From Bacteroidota bacterium (GTDB lineage: Bacteria; Bacteroidota; Bacteroidia; Bacteroidales; UBA1402), in NCBI GenBank assembly GCA_030706285.1, contig JAUZOU010000063.1:1-11073 (forward strand): a DNA stretch of 11,073 nt, in the 5' to 3' direction. The notes under the pieces are model-generated. The model was not told where the DNA came from. It was given only the letters and a program-made list of their open reading frames with translations, and ran no database searches. Positions 5,603-11,073 of this stretch are shown here, one piece after another. A program made the translations under genes and the position numbers. Position 1 is the stretch's first letter. Every line of letters begins with the position of its first letter.

Positions 5603-7759
5603 ATGCCTAACTACAATATTGTGCAACTGACCACGAAGTCATTGCCTGAACTCGTGGAAATTGCGAAAGAATTTGGCCTGACCAAAATCGAATCGCTTGC
5701 CAAAGATGCGCTTGTATATCGCATCCTGGATGAACAAGCTGAACAAAATGCCAGCAAGAAAGCGGCTACTATGAAAGACATCAACCCCGAAGAACGTAAA
5801 CGGAGATCGAGAATCAACCGTAAAGATAAAGACGTTAAAGTCTATACGGCCAACGACAAAGAAGCCAGACAAATACCTGCTGAAAAGAAACCTGAACCGG
5901 TTCTGAAAAAAGAGGATAAAGTTGGAGCCAACGAGCCAAAACCTGCTCAGCAGGCTAATGCGGCAAAAACGCAAACCCCGGTAGCTGCGGCCAATAGTCC
6001 GAAACAACCTCAACCATCACAGAATCAGCAACGGAGTCGTCTGGAAAAGCCACGCAAGCCTGAACAGCCTAGGCCTGAACAACCTAAACCGGAGCAACCT
6101 GCTGCAGAACAAATTAAGCCGGTTGAACCCGTTCCGGTAGCCGAAAGTGCCACAGTTGAAAAGCCTGTACCTGTCGTTCCTGTTGCTGAAACGGTTGCCT
6201 CTTCAAAAACAGAGACACAGCCTGGAGATCAAAAAGTAGCGGATGCCAAGACGGCCAAACGAAGAGGACGTCCTAAAAAAGCAGGAGCTGTGAAGGTTCA
6301 GGAACACAAGGTGGTAGACGAAGTGGCCATTCAACTTGAAGAAATTGAAGAAACAGAGGAAGCAACACCTGAAGTCGTTGAGGCTGTTACTGAAACCGTT
6401 AAGGAAGAAGGGCCTGTGCCATCCCTGCTGACTGCAGGAGAAGAAGCACTGGCAGAAGCCCGTCGTCTGGCTGGCATTGGTGGAAAGGCCGAACCTGTTG
6501 TTGCCGACAGTCGTTTTAATCGTCCAAAAATGGGGCAACCAGCCAATCAACCTCAGCAAAATTTCAGTAAAGGCAATTACCAGAAAAACCAGCAGAACCG
6601 TCAACAACGCTCTGAAGAAGAACGTCCGTTCGAGTTCGAAGGTATCCTGATGGGCTCCGGCTGTCTTGAAATCATGCCTGACGGGTATGGCTTTCTGAGA
6701 TCTTCCGATTATAATTACCTGGCTTCGCCTGATGATATTTATGTATCCCAATCTCAGATCAAACTTTTCGGACTGAAAACAGGCGATGTCGTCCTTGGAC
6801 CGATCCGTCCTCCGAAAGAAGGTGAAAAATATTTTCCGCTTGTCAAGGTCGAACGGATCAATGGCCGCGAACCGTCTTATGTCCGTGACCGGCTGTCTTT
6901 TGATCACCTGACACCTCTTTTCCCGGAGGAGAAATTCAATCTGACCGGTGATAAAAAATTTGCCAACTTGTCTGTCCGTGTTGTTGATCTGTTCTCTCCG
7001 ATCGGTAAAGGGCAGCGTGGTCTTATCGTAGCCCAGCCTAAAACAGGTAAAACTGTTTTGTTGAAGGATATTGCCAACGCCATAGCGGCCAATCATCCGG
7101 AAGTGTATATGACAATCCTGCTTATAGATGAGCGTCCTGAAGAAGTAACCGATATGGCACGTAGTGTCAAAGCTGAAGTCATTTCCTCAACATTCGACGA
7201 ACCGGCTGAGCGTCACGTGAAAATTGCTAGCATTGTCCTCGAAAAGGCCAAGCGCATGGTTGAATGTGGTCATGATGTCGTCATTCTGCTTGATTCCATT
7301 ACGCGTCTGGCACGTGCCTACAATACGGTTGCCCCGGCTTCCGGTAAGGTGCTTTCCGGTGGTGTGGATGCGAATGCCCTGCACAAACCGAAACGCTTTT
7401 TCGGTGCTGCCCGTAACATTGAAAACGGAGGCTCACTGACTATTATCGCTACGGCTTTAACCGAAACCGGATCAAAAATGGATGATGTGATCTTTGAGGA
7501 ATTCAAAGGAACAGGTAATATGGAACTTCAGCTTGACCGCAAATTGTCCAATAAACGGATATTCCCGGCTGTGGACATTACAGCTTCCAGCACACGGCGC
7601 GATGATTTGCTGCTTGATCAGCAAACGCAAGACCGTCTCTGGATTCTTCGCCGCTATCTGGCAGATATGAATTCGATCGAGGCGATGGATTTCTTAAGGA
7701 ATCGTCTGGAGAAGACTGCTTCAAATGAGGAATTCCTGGCATCCATGAACGATGATTGA
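5603..7759 (+). CDS. rho: Transcription termination factor Rho with long disordered insertion
   Basis: A hexameric RNA-dependent ATPase that loads on C-rich unstructured RNA and releases RNA polymerase. The 718 residues compare with 419 in E. coli. The order is: Rho N-terminal helical domain (about 1-48); a low-complexity region (about 50-340) rich in K, E, P, Q and A; the cold-shock-like RNA-binding domain with DGYGFLRS (360-367), SPDDIYVS and IRPPKEGEKYF; then the ATPase core. The core has Walker A QPKTGKT (478-484), catalytic Glu510 in LIDERPEEVTDM, Walker B ILLDS with Asp564, Q loop with LSGGVDANAL, R loop with GTGNMELQLDRK, and likely arginine finger Arg646. The insertion contains three (K/R)PEQP repeats, an AT-hook-like RGRPKK, an acidic stretch (245-269) and a Q/N-rich end (313-336). 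In Bacteroides thetaiotaomicron the Rho disordered region has been reported to drive phase separation. The catalytic core looks intact. Confidence 0.97.
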   Translation: MPNYNIVQLTTKSLPELVEIAKEFGLTKIESLAKDALVYRILDEQAEQNASKKAATMKDINPEERKRRSRINRKDKDVKVYTANDKEARQIPAEKKPEPVLKKEDKVGANEPKPAQQANAAKTQTPVAAANSPKQPQPSQNQQRSRLEKPRKPEQPRPEQPKPEQPAAEQIKPVEPVPVAESATVEKPVPVVPVAETVASSKTETQPGDQKVADAKTAKRRGRPKKAGAVKVQEHKVVDEVAIQLEEIEETEEATPEVVEAVTETVKEEGPVPSLLTAGEEALAEARRLAGIGGKAEPVVADSRFNRPKMGQPANQPQQNFSKGNYQKNQQNRQQRSEEERPFEFEGILMGSGCLEIMPDGYGFLRSSDYNYLASPDDIYVSQSQIKLFGLKTGDVVLGPIRPPKEGEKYFPLVKVERINGREPSYVRDRLSFDHLTPLFPEEKFNLTGDKKFANLSVRVVDLFSPIGKGQRGLIVAQPKTGKTVLLKDIANAIAANHPEVYMTILLIDERPEEVTDMARSVKAEVISSTFDEPAERHVKIASIVLEKAKRMVECGHDVVILLDSITRLARAYNTVAPASGKVLSGGVDANALHKPKRFFGAARNIENGGSLTIIATALTETGSKMDDVIFEEFKGTGNMELQLDRKLSNKRIFPAVDITASSTRRDDLLLDQQTQDRLWILRRYLADMNSIEAMDFLRNRLEKTASNEEFLASMNDD
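6056..6100 (+). repeat. Three tandem 15-base units encoding (K/R)PEQP in rho
   Basis: Three adjacent 15-base units encode KPEQP, RPEQP and KPEQP (Rho residues 152-166). The units differ at several positions, mostly silent: AAGCCTGAACAGCCT, AGGCCTGAACAACCT and AAACCGGAGCAACCT. A degenerate continuation (AAEQIKPVEPVP) follows. The pattern suggests repeat expansion inside the disordered insertion. Confidence 0.85.
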
Positions 7760-7841
7760 TCCCATGAGCTGGTTAACAGATAAGCTGTAACTGGTTTAAA
7801 GATTAAAAATAGAAACGTCAATAGACGATTCGAACAGCAGA

Positions 7842-7882
7842 ACTGCTCCGGAAAAATTCTTGCTTAGTTTTTCCGGAGCAGT
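7842..7882 (+). terminator. Intrinsic terminator downstream of rho
   Basis: Arms 7842-7856 (ACTGCTCCGGAAAAA) and 7868-7882 are perfectly complementary over 15 bp around an 11-base loop. The T run is part of the stem rather than after it, and the tail ATATTTTC is only a modest U tract. It lies 83 bases beyond the rho stop and is the only strong stem in the gap. Confidence 0.75.
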
Positions 7883-7994
7883 ATATTTTCAGGAACTAGC
7901 TTCCTGATTTCGTTTATAAGTTCGGAGAAAGCCATCATTAGCCATTTTTCATCAAAAGGATATGGTTTCGATGACAAGCCTCTTGCTTTTTGTC

Positions 7995-8002
7995 TATTTT
8001 TG
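7995..8002 (+). promoter_or_regulatory. Possible -7 promoter element of the CotH gene
   Basis: TATTTTTG fits TAnnTTTG and lies 54 bases before the start codon at 8057. No clear -33 TTTG is present at normal spacing, so this is tentative. Confidence 0.4.
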
Positions 8003-8056
8003 GAGCCTTAAGCGACATCAATACCGGAAATCGCTAAATATACCTGAAATCTATTC

Positions 8057-11000
8057 ATGAAAAAATGTCTTTTGAGTCTGCTTCTCCTTGTTCCTTGTTT
8101 GACCAGGGCCGATTTAAAGATCAATGAGCTGATGGTCAAAAATGTATCGTACGTAATGGACGATGCGTTCAATTACAGCAATTGGGTGGAACTGTACAAT
8201 CCGACTTCAAGTGCGATCTTTACGACCGATAATTATTTTTTTACCGATGATCCGTTGAATTGGCACAAATGGAATCCCATGAAAGTGATGATTCCTGCCA
8301 AGGGGTATGCCATTTTTTATTTTGAGCGCGAAGATCATTACAACCATGCTCCGTTCAAACTTAATGCGGAAGGCGGAACCTTGTATCTGATGAACCGTTA
8401 TCAGGCTGTTGTAGATAGTGTGAAATACCCCCCTCAATACCGGAATATTTCGTACGGACGTCAAACCGATGGCGGTGCAAACTGGGTCTTTTTCGAACGC
8501 CCCAGTCCTGTGGCGAGCAACAATAACAACTTATGGGCGACTCAGCGTTGCTCTAATCCGGTGTTTAGCCTGATACCGGGTTTTTATACAGGCTCCAAAA
8601 TCGTTTCATTTATATCGCCGTCTTACGGAGATACCATTTATTATAGTACCGATTGTTCGGAACCAACCAGAAATTCGACGAGATATATACCGGGTTCATT
8701 CATCTATCTAAATTCGACCAAGGTCTATCGAGCCAAAACTTTTTCAGCTGGAAAGTTGTCCAGCGATGTCATTTCGGCAACGTATTTTGTCAATCAACGG
8801 CAGCCCAATTTGCGAGTGGTTTCCATTTCAACCAGCCAGGCCAACCTGTATGATCCGAAAACCGGTATTTATTGTGATGGAGACGGAACAAACGGCCTGA
8901 CCGGTAATGGCCAGTCGGTTAAGCGCAACTACAATTGTGACTGGGACAGACCGGTCAATTTTGAGCTGTTTGATGCGGCCGGCAATCCATGTCTGAACCG
9001 GGAAGTCGACATTAATATCCTGGGTGGATGGACCAGAGCCAATCCTTTAAAATCAATTGCGATTTCTCCCAACCAGAAGTTTGGTGACAAGCAGCTCCGG
9101 TATCCGTTTTTTGAAGCGACAAAGCCCGGCTTAAAATATAAGGACATTCAACTGAGAAATTCCGGTAATGACTTTGGTAATACGATGATGCGGGATGCAT
9201 TTATCGAGTCGACCATCATGCATCGAATGGATTTGGATTACCTCGCCTACGAACCGGCTGTTGTATTTATGAACGGTGTTTATTATGGCATCGAGAACTT
9301 GCGCGAGCGGAGCAATAAAGATTTTGTCTGGAGCAATCACGGGTATGATAACGATGATGTGACGTTATTAGAAGCGAACGGCATGGGACTAGATACCGAC
9401 GATGACATAGCCACAGATTCCCGTTTTCTTGAACTCAGCAATTTTGTTAAGAGCAATGATATGACAAATCCTGTCGTCTACAAGCAACTTTGTGACAAGA
9501 TGGATGTGGATGAGTTCATCAATTACATGATTGCGGAAATATACATTGCCAATACCGACTGGCCGTATAACAACATTAAAATGTGGAAGAAAACGGATGG
9601 AGGGAAATGGCGCTGGACATTCTGGGACACCGATTTTGGGTTCGAGCCATCCAGAATCAATCACAATTCGCTGACATTTGCCCTTGGCGAAAACACCGAC
9701 GGATCGTTAGGTTACAGCAGCGGTCTTCCGGAATGGTCTGTCATTCTTCTGAAACGATTGGTCCTGAATGACACCTTCCGGAACAAGTTGATCGATCGGT
9801 TTGCCGTTCATATCTCTACCACGTTCGAAACGAACCGGGTGAATCACATCATGGATAGCCTGTCGCTCAGAATTGCGAACGAGATCCCTTACCATAAGGC
9901 TAAATGGAGTTTGTCAGATAATTTTGCTTCTACGTTAAACAGCATGAAGACCTTTTCTGCCAGTCGTCCGGCTGCTATGTTGACTTTTATAAGCAACCGT
10001 TTTCTGAATGGAACCGGAACCGCCGCACTTCATTTGAGTGCCAATGTCTCTGGTGCTTCATATACACTTAATGATCAGCCTGTGATTGATCCGGAGGTAA
10101 ACATTAAGTATTTTCTAAACCGGACGATGGCTATAAAAGCCAGTCAAATACCAGGATACCGCTTCAGCCATTGGTTGCAACTTTCAACCACAGCTGTGAC
10201 ACTGATTCCGATGGGTAGTAGCTGGAACTATTATGACGGGAGCTCTATTCCGGCAACAAACTGGAATACTGATGGCTATAGTGATTCCTCCTGGAAGTCA
10301 GGGCCAGCGCAGCTTGGTTATGGTGATGCTCAAAAAACGCAGATCGGTTACGGCGGAAACGCCTCTGCCAAATATCCGACAGCCTATTTTCGAAAGACGG
10401 TTACGATCAAAGACCTGAATACAAAAACGAACTTTAAGATTACTGCTTTTGTGGATGATGGTGCCGTTATTTATGTGAACGGACAGGATGTAGGCCGTAT
10501 CAATATGCCGGCCGGAGCCGTGTCGTTCAATACGTTTTCGTCTACGTACAATGAGGGGCTTACAGCGACATTCAGCATTCCCGTAAGCTATTTAAAGGAA
10601 GGGAATAACCTCATTGCCGTTGAAGTCCATCAATGTTCGGTGACAAGCACTGATTTGATTTTTGATCTGAATCTAACGTTCGATGAAAGCTCAACAGAAT
10701 TGAAGCTGCTAACGGATTCGGTTTATGCTGGCAAATTTACCGGAAACCTGAACCTCAGGGCGGTGTATGAACCGTACGAAACGCCGGTCGAAAAGCAGAC
10801 TGTCTTTATCAACGAACTGGTTTCAAGCAATCAGTCTATCGTTGATGAGTTCGGTGAAAAGGATGATTATATTGAACTGTATAATGCCGGAACTGAACCG
10901 GTGAACATCGCCGGGTGGTATTTGAGTGATCTGCCGGTCAATAAACAATTATGCCAGATTCCATCAACCGATACCACAAAAACAGTCATCCCGGTAAAAG

Positions 11001-11073
11001 GCCGGTTAATCGTGTGGGCAGACAACCAATCTGAACAAGGACCGTTGCACATAGGCTTGAAGTTGGATAAAGA
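8057..11073 (+). CDS. Secreted CotH kinase family protein with lamin-tail domains (3' end outside window)
   Basis: The frame is open for 1,005 codons to the right edge without a stop, so the protein is partial. Residues 1-18 form a signal peptide (MKKCLLSLLLLVPCLTRA). Next come a lamin-tail domain (about 19-155, with INELM, NWVELYNPT and VDSVKYP) and a chitobiase-C-like beta domain (about 166-245, with IYYSTDCSEPT and VYRAKTFSAG). The CotH kinase region (about 250-650) has VFMNGVYYGIENLRER (403-418), ANTDWPYNNIKMW (498-510) and WRWTFWDTDFGFE (518-530). A beta-repeat stretch (about 655-708), a galactose-binding-like domain (about 718-875, with YFRKTVTI, DDGAVIYVNG and NNLIAVEVHQ) and a second lamin-tail domain (from 916, FINELVSSN and DDYIELYNAG) follow. 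CotH proteins are atypical secretory-pathway kinases; Bacillus CotH phosphorylates spore coat proteins. Substrate and role here are unknown. A C-terminal sorting domain or anchor may lie beyond the window. Confidence 0.9.
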   Translation, partial: MKKCLLSLLLLVPCLTRADLKINELMVKNVSYVMDDAFNYSNWVELYNPTSSAIFTTDNYFFTDDPLNWHKWNPMKVMIPAKGYAIFYFEREDHYNHAPFKLNAEGGTLYLMNRYQAVVDSVKYPPQYRNISYGRQTDGGANWVFFERPSPVASNNNNLWATQRCSNPVFSLIPGFYTGSKIVSFISPSYGDTIYYSTDCSEPTRNSTRYIPGSFIYLNSTKVYRAKTFSAGKLSSDVISATYFVNQRQPNLRVVSISTSQANLYDPKTGIYCDGDGTNGLTGNGQSVKRNYNCDWDRPVNFELFDAAGNPCLNREVDINILGGWTRANPLKSIAISPNQKFGDKQLRYPFFEATKPGLKYKDIQLRNSGNDFGNTMMRDAFIESTIMHRMDLDYLAYEPAVVFMNGVYYGIENLRERSNKDFVWSNHGYDNDDVTLLEANGMGLDTDDDIATDSRFLELSNFVKSNDMTNPVVYKQLCDKMDVDEFINYMIAEIYIANTDWPYNNIKMWKKTDGGKWRWTFWDTDFGFEPSRINHNSLTFALGENTDGSLGYSSGLPEWSVILLKRLVLNDTFRNKLIDRFAVHISTTFETNRVNHIMDSLSLRIANEIPYHKAKWSLSDNFASTLNSMKTFSASRPAAMLTFISNRFLNGTGTAALHLSANVSGASYTLNDQPVIDPEVNIKYFLNRTMAIKASQIPGYRFSHWLQLSTTAVTLIPMGSSWNYYDGSSIPATNWNTDGYSDSSWKSGPAQLGYGDAQKTQIGYGGNASAKYPTAYFRKTVTIKDLNTKTNFKITAFVDDGAVIYVNGQDVGRINMPAGAVSFNTFSSTYNEGLTATFSIPVSYLKEGNNLIAVEVHQCSVTSTDLIFDLNLTFDESSTELKLLTDSVYAGKFTGNLNLRAVYEPYETPVEKQTVFINELVSSNQSIVDEFGEKDDYIELYNAGTEPVNIAGWYLSDLPVNKQLCQIPSTDTTKTVIPVKGRLIVWADNQSEQGPLHIGLKLDK

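Larger units (their letters stand above)
7760..8056. other. 297-base intergenic region after rho
   Basis: No gene is supported here. The region holds the rho terminator hairpin (7842-7882) and a promoter-like element for the next gene (7995-8002). A small CGTC-AATA-GACG hairpin precedes the main one at about 7816-7827. The rest is AT-rich without repeats or open frames of note. It marks the change from housekeeping genes to the secreted CotH protein. Confidence 0.6.

Noticed and set aside
6203..7096. Open frame of 297 codons on the minus strand opposite rho
   Set aside because: It is wholly antisense to the RNA-binding and disordered parts of Rho, is full of Phe, Arg and Cys as expected from a reversed K/E-rich frame, and shows no domain. 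It is a shadow of rho.
8057..8110. Lipoprotein signal in the CotH protein (Cys14)
   Set aside because: The residues before Cys14 are Leu-Val-Pro, and proline at -1 does not fit a lipobox. An ordinary signal peptidase site after Ala18 is more likely.
1..11073. CRISPR array, insertion sequence or defence system
   Set aside because: No regularly spaced repeats, terminal inverted repeats, transposase motifs or nuclease/helicase defence domains were seen. Except for the CotH gene, the genes are conserved housekeeping functions.

Overview
This 11,073-base window looks like a chromosomal segment from a member of the Bacteroidota, most likely the order Bacteroidales. Four things support this. Promoters match the TAnnTTTG -7 element of the phylum's primary sigma factor; the clearest is TTTG-N19-TATCTTTG before the tRNA gene. 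Starts lack Shine-Dalgarno sequences and are preceded by A-rich leaders. Rho carries a very long disordered insertion. The last gene is a secreted LTD/CotH protein of a type common in this phylum. I cannot name a genus from the sequence alone.

Layout from left to right: (1) bases 1-184 hold no gene I can support; (2) a hairpin terminator with A and T tracts on opposite sides (185-237) serves the tRNA-Lys(UUU) gene, which reads leftward (246-318) from a strong promoter at 349-379; (3) ettA (595-2283, +) encodes an ABC-F translation factor; (4) a leftward pair pheS-nth (4033-2349) converges on ettA, the two genes overlapping by four bases, with nth starting at TTG; (5) tilS (4129-5475, +) diverges from pheS across a 95-base region with overlapping promoter-like elements; (6) rho (5603-7759, +) encodes a 718-residue termination factor with about 290 extra disordered residues; (7) a 297-base gap holds a perfect 15-bp hairpin terminator and a promoter-like element; (8) a gene starting at 8057 runs off the right edge, still open after 1,005 codons. 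It encodes a secreted protein with LTD, chitobiase-C-like, CotH kinase, galactose-binding-like and second LTD modules.

Most of the window is housekeeping information processing: a tRNA, a ribosome-gating ATPase (EttA), charging of tRNA-Phe (PheS), lysidine modification of tRNA-Ile (TilS), base-excision repair (Nth) and transcription termination (Rho). The open gene at the right end is different in kind, a predicted extracellular or envelope protein. The points most worth a second look are the Rho insertion, with its tandem (K/R)PEQP repeats and AT-hook-like core, and the multi-domain CotH protein. I see no CRISPR array, insertion sequence, integrase or phage gene.
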